Positions 32,649-42,533 are shown, numbered from the stretch's first letter. The stretch is DNA of 64,000 nucleotides from Enterococcus raffinosus (GCF_001886185.1 NZ_JXLA01000016.1:29584-93583); one strand, 5' to 3'. Made by a program: numbers and translations. The notes: a model not told the origin generated them from the letters alone.

Positions 32649-32677
32649 GGTATTATAGGGAAGAAGGGAGTGGGACT

Positions 32678-33004
32678 ATGTTTGCACAACAATTAAAAAA
32701 ATTAAGAAAAAGAACACCTCACCTAACTCAGATGGACATGGCTAAAGAATTAGGGGTCGCTAAAACGACTTACGCTTCCTATGAACAAGGAAAACGAACG
32801 CCCGATATAGAGATGCAAAATAGGATCGCTGATTTTTTTAATGTGACTTTAGATTACTTGCACGGACGAGAACAAAAGTCTTCTTTTTCCACCAAACAGA
32901 TGACTGTCGCGGCTCATATTGATGATGAAGTGACTGAGGAACAAATGGAAGATATTTTGAACTATATTGATTTTATTAAGCAGAAACACGCAAAGAAGGA
33001 TTGA
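32678..33004 (+). CDS. Xre-family repressor (ImmR/cI-like)
   Basis: The 108-residue protein has an Xre helix-turn-helix (about 13-62: LTQMDMAKELGVAKTTYASYEQGKR...) and the DYLHGRE continuation, then a short acidic C-terminal helix. This is the ImmR/cI size class of ICE and phage repressors. It precedes the ImmA-like gene by 4 bases and is divergent from the ArpU-like gene. It probably holds the lysis module silent. Confidence 0.82.
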   Translation: MFAQQLKKLRKRTPHLTQMDMAKELGVAKTTYASYEQGKRTPDIEMQNRIADFFNVTLDYLHGREQKSSFSTKQMTVAAHIDDEVTEEQMEDILNYIDFIKQKHAKKD

Positions 33005-33008
33005 TTGG

Positions 33009-33479
33009 ATGGATAAAGCAGAAAAATTAATGGCTCATTTTCCAGGAATCAATTATATTTTTGATCCAGCTATGCCAGATGGACAAAAAGGATTGTATAT
33101 CGACAACCATGTCTATTTGAATCCACGCCAAACCTCTGAAGAATTGACCGATACAGTCGCGGAGGAGATCGCCCACTACTTGACTAGTTCCGGTGATATT
33201 ACACCCCAGGATACCAAGGAAAAACGCAAACAAGAACAAAAAGCCCGTGATGTCGGAGCAACTTTGGTGGTATCTCCCCAAGACATCATTGACTGTTACA
33301 AAGAACGTTTCTCTACCGTTTGGGAATGCGCCGATTATTTGGGGATCAATAAGGATTCCTTAGAGCATGCCGTGAAAGTCTATGCCCGGATGTATGAGGA
33401 TGGATTATCCTATAAAAATTATCGCATTCTTTTCCGAGGAAATGGCACCATCGGAGTCATCGAATTTTTTGACGATTAA
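33009..33479 (+). CDS. ImmA/IrrE-family metallopeptidase-like protein
   Basis: The start is the ATG at 33009, behind GAAGGATTG. The 156-residue protein has the ImmA-like zinc segment VAEEIAHYLTSSGDIT (about 51-66), where E-E-x-x-H stands for the usual HExxH: the first His is missing and reads Glu-Glu. Such EE-type variants occur in phage ImmA relatives. It would relieve repression by cleaving the upstream Xre protein. The pair resembles ImmR-ImmA of ICEBs1, with an altered metal site. Confidence 0.75.
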   Translation: MDKAEKLMAHFPGINYIFDPAMPDGQKGLYIDNHVYLNPRQTSEELTDTVAEEIAHYLTSSGDITPQDTKEKRKQEQKARDVGATLVVSPQDIIDCYKERFSTVWECADYLGINKDSLEHAVKVYARMYEDGLSYKNYRILFRGNGTIGVIEFFDD

Positions 33480-33480
33480 A

Positions 33481-33510
33481 AACGACCTTAGCTTATTCGC
33501 TAAGGTCGTT
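33481..33510. terminator. Terminator after the ImmA-like gene
   Basis: AACGACCTTAGC and GCTAAGGTCGTT form a 12-bp stem followed by GTTTTAT. It separates the module from the 83-residue protein gene on the other strand. Confidence 0.8.
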
Positions 33511-33525
33511 GTTTTATCCGCTGAT

Positions 33526-33759
33526 TTAAAAATTATTTTCAGGATCGACTAGTTCTCCATAACTAACAACCGTTGTAAAATCAATGAAATCTTCTGTTTC
33601 ACTTTTGATGATTTTAACGATCGCTGAATTGTTTAATTTATTCTTCACAATTCCTAGTTGTGTTTCCTTTTTATATTCGAAATATACTTCTTGTCCAATT
33701 GAGAAGCGCTCCCCTAAAAATGAGGGCTTTGGAGATTTGAATCCATAGGTGTTCGCCAT
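33526..33759 (-). CDS. DUF2187-like small protein (YkvS type)
   Basis: The ATG at 33759 follows AAGGAGG by 8 bases; the ATG at 33777 is unsupported. The 77-residue protein has an SH3-like barrel pattern, IGQEVYFEYKKETQLGIVKNKLNNSAIVKII, which matches small YkvS/DUF2187 proteins. These have no known function. It is transcribed after the cold-shock gene, with a terminator between. Confidence 0.6.
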   Translation of the reverse strand: MANTYGFKSPKPSFLGERFSIGQEVYFEYKKETQLGIVKNKLNNSAIVKIIKSETEDFIDFTTVVSYGELVDPENNF

Positions 33760-33791
33760 TTGAATATCCTCCTTCAAATATTATAAAAAAA

Positions 33792-33811
33792 GAAGACCGT
33801 TTCCGATCTCC
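33792..33811 (-). terminator. Terminator of the cold-shock gene
   Basis: On the minus strand GGAGATCG and CGGTCTTC enclose a GAAA tetraloop, followed by T7. It lies 26 bases after the csp stop. Confidence 0.75.
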
Positions 33812-33836
33812 TTAGTCATCCGTCAATAAACAATTA

Positions 33837-34037
33837 TTAGTCTTTAACGATGTTTGAAGCTTGTAAGCCGCGTTGGCCTTCTTCAACGTCAAACGTTACT
33901 GCTTGACCTTCGTCTAAAGATTTGAATCCGTCTCCTTGGATAGCTGAGAAATGTGCGAAAACATCATTTCCATCTTCTCCAGTGATGAAACCAAAACCTT
34001 TGTCTGCATTAAACCATTTTACTGTACCTTTATTCAT
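33837..34037 (-). CDS. Cold-shock protein, CspA/CspB family
   Basis: The ATG at 34037 (GGAGG 8 bases upstream) gives 66 residues: [20 protein letters not shown] with both RNA-binding motifs (KGFGFI and VFAHFSAIQ). This is a standard RNA chaperone. The 5' region is long and AT-rich; a promoter (TTGATA, 18 bases, TAGATA, near 34130-34155 on the minus strand) leaves a leader of about 90 bases as usual for cold-shock genes. Nothing else is seen in 34053-34352. Confidence 0.92.
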   Translation of the reverse strand: MNKGTVKWFNADKGFGFITGEDGNDVFAHFSAIQGDGFKSLDEGQAVTFDVEEGQRGLQASNIVKD

Positions 34038-34352
34038 AGAAAGTACCTCCAATTACACATCAACTGTGTTTATTTTGTAATAAAAAATGACGTGTAAGAA
34101 AAAGTATCTTAAATTATCTAGATAACTACCTAGTCACATATCAAAGTATTACTTAGTTACCATAACATGAATAAATCCTAAAAGCAAAAAAACATGAACA
34201 TTTCTGCAAAACAATCCATATAATATTAAGTTTTGATTCTTTTCCTTAATAACTCCATTTAAATCTTGTATTCTACTTTGTTTTCAGGACAAAAAAAGAA
34301 CTTTCTCGGTTTTACTCCTCATTTACTAAAAGCGAACAATCCCTTTAGACAG

Positions 34353-34386
34353 AAAAAAGCATGCAGCGGACTGCATGCTTTTTTTA
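34353..34386. terminator. Bidirectional terminator after the DUF5648 gene
   Basis: AAAAAGCATGCAG and CTGCATGCTTTTT form a 13-bp stem around a CGGA loop, with T/A runs on both sides. Confidence 0.85.
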
Positions 34387-34884
34387 TTCAGCCGTTTCTG
34401 CATAGAAGCCAATGCCTTCTGAACGCCAGCCAACTCGAACAAGATGATCCCGTTCATTCGAATTCGGCGTGTAGTGATGGGCACCTGCTTTTGCGTTTGG
34501 ATTATATAACCGATAAATAGGCACTCGAGGGTGATTAGAGAAAGCGGACACAAAAGCAACACCCTCATCTCTCCACCCGACACTTACTAAGTGTGCCGCT
34601 TCATAGCTGTTCATCGTATAATGATGATCTCCGGCATTTGGATTGTACAGTCGATAGACAGGCGCTCCCGTATGAAAATTCGGTGCAAACCAGCCAATCT
34701 GTTCCTCGCGCCAGCCAACACTTCGTAAATACCTTGACTCTGACAAATCAGGCGTATAAAAATGTTCACCAGAATTCGGGTTATACAACCGATAGACAGC
34801 AACACTTGCGGAAGCTTCAAGAGAAAAACCAAAAAGTAACAAACAAGTGAAAAAGAGTCCAACAACGCTAGCTATTTTCTTCAT
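34384..34884 (-). CDS. Secreted DUF5648-repeat protein
   Basis: The 166-residue protein has a signal peptide (basic KK, hydrophobic SVVGLFFTCLLLFGFSLEASA, cleavage near ASA). It then holds three repeats of about 45 residues, each with YRLYNPN, H(F/H)YT, VGWR and E-x-(I/V)-x-F. This matches DUF5648-type repeats, found in secreted wall-associated proteins of Firmicutes and often next to hydrolase domains. Here the repeats stand alone, without LPXTG or GW repeats. Role unknown; carbohydrate binding is plausible. Confidence 0.8.
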   Translation of the reverse strand: MKKIASVVGLFFTCLLLFGFSLEASASVAVYRLYNPNSGEHFYTPDLSESRYLRSVGWREEQIGWFAPNFHTGAPVYRLYNPNAGDHHYTMNSYEAAHLVSVGWRDEGVAFVSAFSNHPRVPIYRLYNPNAKAGAHHYTPNSNERDHLVRVGWRSEGIGFYAETAE

Positions 34885-34953
34885 TCCAAACGCCTCCTTT
34901 CTTTCATTATAGAGGGTTATCTCTTGCGATTAAAGAAAATCCTGTGAACACGG

Positions 34954-35721
34954 TTACTTTTTATTCCGACAATAATCCACATAGCCAAAAGCAAAGGCTT
35001 CAATCAATAGGAAAAATGAGGAGGCGGTTTGCAACCACCAGTCTGTCGGGTTCGGGCTGCGACTACTTGAGGCATACAGCGAAAAATCCGCTCTGCCAGA
35101 CAATAAATTATTTTGCATAGTTGTAATCGACACAATCGTCGAACGATAGGTGGAAAGAACATTTAACACATTGAAGAGATGTTGATTCTCTCCAGATAAT
35201 GACAAAACAAAAATCAAATCGTCTTCATTGATGCTTTCCATGATCCGTTTGAATTCATTGGATTGAGAGGACGCCGGGATCATTTGCGCGGGTTTCCCGA
35301 TTAGCAACAATAATCGCTGCAATTCTGCCGCCTGGTTTTGCTGGGTGACACCGGTTCCTAATAGATAGACGTTTCGACTGTTTTCCAGCGCCTTATAAAT
35401 GTTTTCCCAGTTGTTTGTTTTGAGATAATTGATTGTCCGTTCCGCATCAGAAAAAATACGAGTTTTGAAGCTCGCCTCCTTTTGTTCATCACTGGGGTTA
35501 TTCTGCCACTTTAAAAAATTCCGCAGCTCGCTAAACCCAGTGAAGCCCAGCTTTTGTGTAAAGCGAATCACGGATGATTTTGAAGAATGACAAATTTTCG
35601 CGAAATCATTGGTTCCCATTGTCGTCATTTCTTTCGGATGGGCATGGATGTATTTGACCATTTGAAGATCGACTTCATTTAATGCCTCATAATGTTGATT
35701 GACAATATCAGAAAAAAGCAT
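34954..35721 (-). CDS. MurR/RpiR-family regulator of the alpha-glucoside locus
   Basis: The 255-residue protein has the N-terminal RpiR HTH (MTTMGTNDFAKICHSSKSSVIRF, about 32-54) and a SIS domain (about 100-240, with SRNVYLLGTGVTQ). It lies downstream of the GH4 gene, separated from it by a terminator, on the same strand. The likely ligand is a phosphorylated disaccharide or glucose derivative. The operator could be TTGGACCCAAGTCCAA at the PTS promoter. Confidence 0.85.
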   Translation of the reverse strand: MLFSDIVNQHYEALNEVDLQMVKYIHAHPKEMTTMGTNDFAKICHSSKSSVIRFTQKLGFTGFSELRNFLKWQNNPSDEQKEASFKTRIFSDAERTINYLKTNNWENIYKALENSRNVYLLGTGVTQQNQAAELQRLLLLIGKPAQMIPASSQSNEFKRIMESINEDDLIFVLSLSGENQHLFNVLNVLSTYRSTIVSITTMQNNLLSGRADFSLYASSSRSPNPTDWWLQTASSFFLLIEAFAFGYVDYCRNKK

Positions 35722-35789
35722 AGCCAGCCTCCTTACTCTTTCATCTTATTTTATCCTAAAACGAATGCAGCGTGTTCCCTATAGAAAAA

Positions 35790-35822
35790 AAGTATGAACG
35801 ATCGTTGCCAACCATTCATACC
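35790..35822 (-). terminator. Terminator after the GH4 gene
   Basis: On the minus strand GTATGAA and TTCATAC pair around a 16-base loop, then T7. It lies 14 bases after the GH4 stop codon and separates the PTS-GH4 operon from the regulator. Confidence 0.7.
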
Positions 35823-35835
35823 TTCATTGCAGATT

Positions 35836-37206
<1,371 letters not shown>

Positions 37207-38760
37207 TTATGATTCGCTCATACCTAATCTCTCACAGATATCTTCTTTAAATCCTTGAACCCCCATCCCGATGATGACTTGGACACTCGTTCCATTTAAA
37301 ACAACACCCTTTTGCTGAGAGATTCTCTCTAATTGAGCCGAATCAACCAGCGCTTCGTCTTTCACCGTGACCCTTAATCTGGTAAAGCAATTGGAAATAC
37401 TTTCGATATTTTCTCTTCCACCCAATCCAGCAACAACTAAGTCAAAGTCTGCGCTGCCATCTGCCGTAAACTCGCCATTCGTTTCATTTACTAGTACTGC
37501 TTCTTCTGATTCCTCATCTTCTCGACCCGGTGTTTTAATATTTAACTTGTTAATCAACAAGACAAACACAAAGTACCAAATGACTGACATGATGACTCCA
37601 ACAAGAATCACCAAGTAAAATTTCGTGACAGAAGGGCTAAACACAGAATTAGAGACAAAGGTGTCAATCAAGCCATACAGCATATAGGTTCTGGCACCGA
37701 TTCCCCACAGAATTGTTTCTGATACCGCCGTTAGTAAACTATGAACCAGCCATAGCAGCGGTGAAGCAAATAAGAAGGAGAAATCTAACGGCTCCGTGAT
37801 GCCGGCTACTGCCGCAACGAACATTGACGGCAGGATCATCCCTTTCACTTCCTCTTTGCGCTGCTTTTTCGCACAGTGGATCAATGCAAGAGAAACCGCG
37901 ATCGAGCCAAAGATCTTCACAAAGCCAAACGTCGCAAAGCGTAACGATGGGTCTAAGCTGGTAATTGACCCCGCATTGGCCATTTCTGCGTAAAAAATAT
38001 TTGCCGCACCATTGTAAACCTGACCGCCAATTTTTGCGGTACCGCCTAACGCAGTAAAACAAAATGGCATCCATAATAAATGATGTAACCCCGTCGGAAT
38101 CAAGAATCGATTACCGAACGAATAAATGAACACGCCCAACAAGCCTGTCGTCAAGATAAAGCCTGACAAGGAAGAAATCCAGCCATTCACCACCGGCCAA
38201 ATGTAGCTCATTCCAATCGCTGTCACTAAAATAACCGGGATCAGAATCATGAAGGAAAAGCGTGAACCACCATAAATACTCAAGAAGTCCACAAATTCCT
38301 TATCTGAAAAGCGATTGTGAATAAACGCGACGATACAGCCAACCAACATCCCTAAAAAGACATTCATATCGACAACTTGAAAGCCTAAAACTACAGCCTG
38401 TCCTGTCCCAAAAAGACCCATATCCCCTGCTTCAGCCAATTGATTCGTCAGCGTCAGCCACGCATTGTTTGCTGCCAAAAAGAATAAAAACGCGATCAAT
38501 GATATCAGAGCAGCCTCAACTTTTTTCTTTTTCGCTAGCGAAGCAGTGATTCCTACACAGAAAATCAATGCTAAATTATTTAACATGCTGTCCATCATTG
38601 TTTTGATCAGCCCGCCAAAGGTCTGCAAAACATTCGGCATGAATTCCAATTGTAAAATAACAGAAACTGCCAAGAATAGCCCCATTACCGCCATGAACTT
38701 CACTGGAACGATCACCGCTCGAGAAAAATCCTGCATCGTCTGAGAAAATTTACTTTTCAT
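37207..38760 (-). CDS. PTS alpha-glucoside-type transporter, IICB
   Basis: The 517-residue permease has an EIIC domain (about 10-420) with several membrane segments and the HHLLWMPFCF pattern, followed by a linker and an EIIB domain (about 438-515) with the phosphorylated Cys in SNCFTRLRVTVKD. There is no fused IIA, so a shared glucose-type IIA is needed. It fits GlvC/MalP-type transporters of maltose or other alpha-glucosides. Its gene is the first of the operon with GH4. RBS AGAGAAACG precedes the ATG. Confidence 0.87.
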   Translation of the reverse strand: MKSKFSQTMQDFSRAVIVPVKFMAVMGLFLAVSVILQLEFMPNVLQTFGGLIKTMMDSMLNNLALIFCVGITASLAKKKKVEAALISLIAFLFFLAANNAWLTLTNQLAEAGDMGLFGTGQAVVLGFQVVDMNVFLGMLVGCIVAFIHNRFSDKEFVDFLSIYGGSRFSFMILIPVILVTAIGMSYIWPVVNGWISSLSGFILTTGLLGVFIYSFGNRFLIPTGLHHLLWMPFCFTALGGTAKIGGQVYNGAANIFYAEMANAGSITSLDPSLRFATFGFVKIFGSIAVSLALIHCAKKQRKEEVKGMILPSMFVAAVAGITEPLDFSFLFASPLLWLVHSLLTAVSETILWGIGARTYMLYGLIDTFVSNSVFSPSVTKFYLVILVGVIMSVIWYFVFVLLINKLNIKTPGREDEESEEAVLVNETNGEFTADGSADFDLVVAGLGGRENIESISNCFTRLRVTVKDEALVDSAQLERISQQKGVVLNGTSVQVIIGMGVQGFKEDICERLGMSES

Positions 38761-38819
38761 CGTTTCTCTCCATTCAATTTATTGAGTATACGTATCTCTT
38801 GACCTCAGACTACCAACAT

Positions 38820-38866
38820 ATGAAACCCGTTACAATACTCCTTCCACTCTTTGGACCCAAGTCCAA
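38820..38866 (-). promoter_or_regulatory. Promoter, cre site and dyad of the PTS-GH4 operon
   Basis: On the minus strand TTGGGT (38855-38860) and TATTGT (38832-38837) are 17 bases apart. The dyad TTGGACCCAAGTCCAA (38851-38866) covers the -35 and is a candidate operator. The bases 38820-38834 match the cre consensus at 13 of 15 positions and overlap the -10, so CcpA repression is likely. Confidence 0.6.
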
Positions 38867-38932
38867 GAATAGGAACCAAAAAAGAGAAATAGCAGCTTTA
38901 ATAACAAACGGAGAGAAACACTATTTTTCGTT

Positions 38933-38967
38933 AAAAAAGAGCTCAATTCTTTAAAAGAATTGAGCTC
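38933..38967 (-). terminator. Perfect hairpin terminator upstream of the PTS promoter
   Basis: A 14-bp perfect stem (38939-38952 with 38954-38967, GAGCTCAATTCTTT) is followed by T6 on the minus strand. It ends a transcript from upstream, possibly a small RNA starting after the previous terminator. Confidence 0.75.
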
Positions 38968-39022
38968 AGAGGAGGAACAGTATTTAAAAAGGGACCTTAC
39001 TGTTGCATACAAGAGAATGAAC

Positions 39023-39053
39023 AAAAAAAAGGAAAGCACATTCCATGCTTTCC
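39023..39053 (-). terminator. Terminator of the Gls24 operon region
   Basis: On the minus strand GGAAAGCA and TGCTTTCC pair (8 bp) before T8. It lies about 190 bases after the last gene of the Gls24 operon. Between it and the next hairpin (38967) are about 55 bases with no gene. Confidence 0.7.
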
Positions 39054-39245
39054 TTCCTCCGTTGATGCTTGAACAATATACCCATTTTCTCATATAAGAT
39101 AAAAATCTTCTTCGGGGGAAACACTCGGTAAACTTCACTTATTAATTACTGGGTACAAGCTTCATCAAGGAGCTGTATCTTTTCATTTAAAGGTGCTCGA
39201 CTTCTGTTGATTCCTATCTTAGCGCCGTGTTCTTAATCTAGATAT

Positions 39246-39491
39246 CTATTTAGATCTACCTAAGAAAAATGAGACGATCAAGACTAAGATGACTGCTCCA
39301 ATGATTGATGGTACTAACGCCATTCCAGCTAAAGAAGGTCCCCAAGAACCTAATATTGCTTGACCTAACGCTGAACCTACTAAACCAGCGATGATATTTG
39401 CGATCCAGCCCATGCTGTTTCCTTTACCTGTAATCGCTCCAGCGATTGCACCGATAACTGCTCCGATAATTAATGACCATAATAAACCCAT
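39246..39491 (-). CDS. GlsB/YeaQ/YmgE-family stress membrane protein
   Basis: The 81-residue protein has three glycine-rich membrane helices with the family signature GAVIGAIAGAITGKG, MGWIANIIAGLVGSALGQAI and a final GAVILVLIVSFFLGR. GlsB belongs to the transglycosylase-associated family and is co-expressed with Gls24 in enterococci. RBS AGGAGG is near the ATG. It is the last gene of the four-gene stress operon. Confidence 0.9.
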   Translation of the reverse strand: MGLLWSLIIGAVIGAIAGAITGKGNSMGWIANIIAGLVGSALGQAILGSWGPSLAGMALVPSIIGAVILVLIVSFFLGRSK

Positions 39492-39514
39492 GACAAATTC
39501 CTCCTACAATACAC

Positions 39515-40093
39515 TTATTTTACTCGTGGTTCACGATTTTCTTCGATTTTTGCTTGCGCTTTGTTTGTGCCGCGGTTCACTACACCTTTTGCTTTGTCTG
39601 TTTGTTTTGAAGCAAACTCACCTGTTGTCTTCGCTGCACTAGTTACTTTGTCTTGAACCGTTTCGCTATCTTGTTCATACTCTTCTTCAGACTTGATATC
39701 CACGACATTGATATTTACTTCGATCACATCTAAATGTGTCATCTTTTCCACTTCATCATGAATGACTTCTTTGATACGATCCGCAATTTTTGGAATGTCT
39801 CTTCCATACTCAATCACAACATCCATATCCACAGCTACTTGTTTTTTACCGACTTCTGTTTCGATACCTGTCGTTACGTTATCTGTATTGACCAATTTTT
39901 CAGCGATATTTGAGAAGAATCCGCCATCTACGGTTAATAACCCATCAATTTGTTCAATCGCTGTGCCAACGATTTTTTGAATAACCTTATCGTCATACGT
40001 TAATTCACCTTTGACTTCTGACGCTTTGTTTGGTGTTTGTCCTGATACGGCTGTTTTATCGTTTACATTTTTGTTTTGAAAATTGTTTTCCAT
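39515..40093 (-). CDS. Asp23/Gls24-family envelope stress protein
   Basis: The ATG at 40093 follows AGGAGG by 9 bases. The 192-residue protein contains the Asp23 domain (about 30-145): GELTYDDKVIQKIVGTAIEQI, VDMDVVIEYGRDIPKIADRI and VEKMTHLDVIEVNINVVDI. The charged C-terminal tail is Lys/Glu-rich. Gls24 proteins act at the cell envelope in bile and alkaline stress. It is the third gene of the operon with AmaP and DUF2273 upstream. Confidence 0.92.
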   Translation of the reverse strand: MENNFQNKNVNDKTAVSGQTPNKASEVKGELTYDDKVIQKIVGTAIEQIDGLLTVDGGFFSNIAEKLVNTDNVTTGIETEVGKKQVAVDMDVVIEYGRDIPKIADRIKEVIHDEVEKMTHLDVIEVNINVVDIKSEEEYEQDSETVQDKVTSAAKTTGEFASKQTDKAKGVVNRGTNKAQAKIEENREPRVK

Positions 40094-40106
40094 GATACTT
40101 TTCCTC

Positions 40107-40304
40107 CTAATGGTTGTTTTGTTTAAAATATTCATCTAATAAATTGGTTTGCTGCAGGTAATAGCCCAGTGCTGCGCCTAATCCAGTTAATAAAACGATC
40201 AACAATGTTTTGAAAAAACCGATCGCTACCAGCAATATGGCTAAAATTAACCCTGCGATCCCGAAAATAATCGGGAGTTTGTATTGATTCATTAAATCTT
40301 TCAA
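40107..40304 (-). CDS. DUF2273 small membrane protein
   Basis: The 65-residue protein has two hydrophobic helices in the DUF2273 pattern (LPIIFGIAGLILAILLVAIG and TLLIVLLTGLGAALGYYLQQ). The start is taken as TTG at 40304, 8 bases after GGAGGGAG; ATG at 40292 is too far away. DUF2273 proteins accompany AmaP and Asp23 in the membrane-anchored complex. It lies between the amaP and gls24 genes. Confidence 0.85.
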   Translation of the reverse strand: MKDLMNQYKLPIIFGIAGLILAILLVAIGFFKTLLIVLLTGLGAALGYYLQQTNLLDEYFKQNNH

Positions 40305-40359
40305 GCGGCTCCCTCCTTATTCGTGTAATTGATTGCTCCCATTTGAGCATTGCGTTGTA

Positions 40360-40935
40360 CTATTTTACCCGTGAGTGATCAGCTGTGTTCTTGTCTTGCT
40401 CATCATCAAAAGACTTATAAGCAACATCCACTTTGATTTTTTCCTGACTACCTAGGATTTCTTGTAGTTCCTGTTGAATTTCTTTCATCAATGTTTCTGT
40501 TTTTCCGATATGGGCAGATGTGCGGTTCAATTGGCCTTTGATTTTGATCCTGATCTTATTTTTTGTCGCACGCACCTTCACATCTGGTGAAGCAACAAAT
40601 CCGACATTCTGCGTTTTCGTCCGAACAAATCCTTCAATCGCTTTTCTGTCTAAGGAGAGACGTCCCTTCTCTTCTTTCAGTACAAATGTTTGTTTGACCT
40701 TTGGATAAAAGATAAGGAAAAGAATGAAAATCAGTAAGATTATTGAGAAGACTAACGCTACCCAAAATAAGTACTCGCGAAGAAAGTAATTAGATAGAGA
40801 ATTTCTGATAAATTCCGTACGATGAATGCCAAACGGCAAATTCATATAAGGAGAACTGATTGCGATAACCATCAGCAGAGCTGACATCAAGATAACTGAG
40901 ATGATAATCCCGATTGCTTTTATTCCACGATTCAT
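40360..40935 (-). CDS. amaP: Alkaline shock membrane anchor protein AmaP
   Basis: The 191-residue protein has two N-terminal membrane helices (about 6-30 and 52-75) and a C-terminal domain resembling Asp23, with RLSLDRKAIEGFVRTKTQNVG and KNKIRIKIKGQLNRTSAHIGK. AmaP anchors Asp23/Gls24 to the membrane. It is the first gene of the stress operon. RBS AGGAGG is 8 bases before the ATG. Confidence 0.9.
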   Translation of the reverse strand: MNRGIKAIGIIISVILMSALLMVIAISSPYMNLPFGIHRTEFIRNSLSNYFLREYLFWVALVFSIILLIFILFLIFYPKVKQTFVLKEEKGRLSLDRKAIEGFVRTKTQNVGFVASPDVKVRATKNKIRIKIKGQLNRTSAHIGKTETLMKEIQQELQEILGSQEKIKVDVAYKSFDDEQDKNTADHSRVK

Positions 40936-41340
40936 AATTGTACACCTCCTTCATAATAGAAACTCAGTAATAAATTATGTTGCTAATGCGGATCACTTTT
41001 CTAATCTCTCTTTTAATTTCCAATATTCCATCCATATTTTTAACAGAAAATTAAAAGCTTTTTTAGTGAAAGTAAATCATCTTACATAAATCATCATAAC
41101 TTGATTTATTTTATTTTTGAAATATTCAGCTCACAATATCCAAATACGCATTATTTAAGCTTACTATTTGACAATAAATCTATGATAAGTTACGGAATAA
41201 TAGTTTCTCAATTGTTACAATTAATATTTATGATTATTCCACTCAACCAATAAACATTAAAAAATAAATAATCTGATTAAAAAGTGTGCTGAAATCCACT
41301 ATGCAGAACCTTTATTTTTAATGTACTCTTAAATACAAAA

Positions 41341-41375
41341 AAGACGTCCCCTTACGAGACGTCCATTTTTTCTTT
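41341..41375. terminator. Hairpin terminator before the decayed kinase
   Basis: GACGTC occurs twice around a 9-base loop, with A6 on one side and T6CT5 on the other, so it can end transcription in both directions. The 350 bases before it (40980-41340) are AT-rich with no gene. Confidence 0.6.
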
Positions 41376-41465
41376 TTCAAATTTACATCGAGCCATTCTT
41401 CAGCTTCGTGAAGACTTCAAAGCGATTGCCCATTCATGCATGCTTTCTCATATACGAACAATGCA

Positions 41466-41687
41466 TTATTCACTAATCAAACAAGCCTTGATGGTCATTT
41501 TCGCTGCTCTTGAGGCAGGCTTTTTGCTCGCTCTTCGGCCAATGATCAGGATGACAATCAGCCAGATGACGTAACTAAGAACGATATTGAAAAATGAGAG
41601 TTGGATCGGTGCCTCCAAAGTCACTTTGCTAAAATAATCGGTGCTCAAATGAAGTGGCTGGAAAATATCCACATCGAACAGCAGCAC
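41466..41687 (-). pseudogene. Possible remnant of a membrane protein, overlapping the kinase fragment
   Basis: The minus strand carries a reading frame with a hydrophobic segment (FNIVLSYVIWLIVILIIGRR) followed by a basic tail and stop. Its first 20 codons overlap the kinase fragment on the other strand. It may be the end of a gene joined here by a rearrangement. No ribosome binding site supports it. Confidence 0.3.
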
Positions 41688-42227
41688 ATGGAACGCTTAG
41701 TCTCTGATCTACTTACTATCTCTCGCGCGGATACGAGCGAAGAGGAAATCCAGCGAACATTTTTCTCACTAGATAGCTTGTTAAAAAGCATCGTAGAAAA
41801 ATTTTCACCAGTCTGTCAAAATAAGACCATTCAATTAAAGGCTAATCTAGCCTCTGAGGTTCCCTTCTATGGTGATCAGCAAAGAATCAATCAATTAGTG
41901 ATGATTCTGCTTGATAATGCCTATCAATATTCCAATGAAGGAGGACAAATCACCTTAACCCTTAAAAATTTACCAAAGGATATTCAAATCTCTGTCAAGG
42001 ATACAGGCATCGGCATTTCTGAAGAGAATGTCACGAAACTCTTCGATCGCTTCTTCCGAGTCACCAACTCGCGAAAGAAAAATCCAGATGGTTTGGGCTT
42101 AGGACTATCCATTGCCAAGCTGATCACGCAGCAGCATCAAGGAGACATTACGGTTACGAGTACGGTGGGTGAAGGGACTGAGTTTATTGTTACGTTGCCT
42201 AAGAAGAGTGAAAGTAGCATAGAATAG
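41649..42227 (+). pseudogene. Truncated sensor histidine kinase
   Basis: The frame encodes the second half of a kinase: the HisKA helix end (HMERLVSDLLTISRAD) and the ATP domain with the N box (LVMILLDNAYQYSNEGG), G1 (DTGIGISEE), F box and GLGLGLSIAK. The phosphorylated His, the sensor part and any membrane helices are missing. There is no ribosome binding site or response regulator next to it. This is probably a 5'-deleted remnant. Confidence 0.75.
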
Positions 42228-42231
42228 TCAA

Positions 42232-42275
42232 AATAAGGGAGCAAACTGCGAGTGCGGTTTGTTCCCTTATTATTT
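42232..42275 (+). terminator. Terminator of the kinase remnant
   Basis: AATAAGGGAGCAAAC and GTTTGTTCCCTTATT form a 15-bp stem with one G-U pair, then ATTTTTATT. Confidence 0.8.
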
Positions 42276-42533
42276 TTATTAAGTAGAAAGCCGTACTTGT
42301 TTAAAACTAAACAATTGTATTAATTACATGACTTCCCCATTTGATTCGATTACCTGTTTATACCAATAGAAGGAATCTTTCTTCGTTTCCAACCAAAATA
42401 TATTAAGAAAAACTAAAGAAAAATAGAAAGCAATTATTTTAACTAACCAATTTTAAATAATATTTTACCAATAAATGCCTATATATCAACATTTCTTCTG
42501 CAAGCATAAAAACCTCTCCGTTGTCAAAGTGCT

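Noticed and set aside
30083..33479. Complete prophage
   Set aside because: No integrase, portal, terminase, capsid or tail genes are present on either side.
38761..39028. T-box or PTS antitermination (BglG-type) leader before the PTS operon
   Set aside because: The terminator hairpins lie upstream of the best promoter, not between promoter and gene, and no T-box or RAT motif was seen.
38830..39138. 102-codon minus-strand reading frame before the PTS gene
   Set aside because: It spans the perfect terminator hairpin, the promoter and the cre site, has no ribosome binding site and no recognisable domain.
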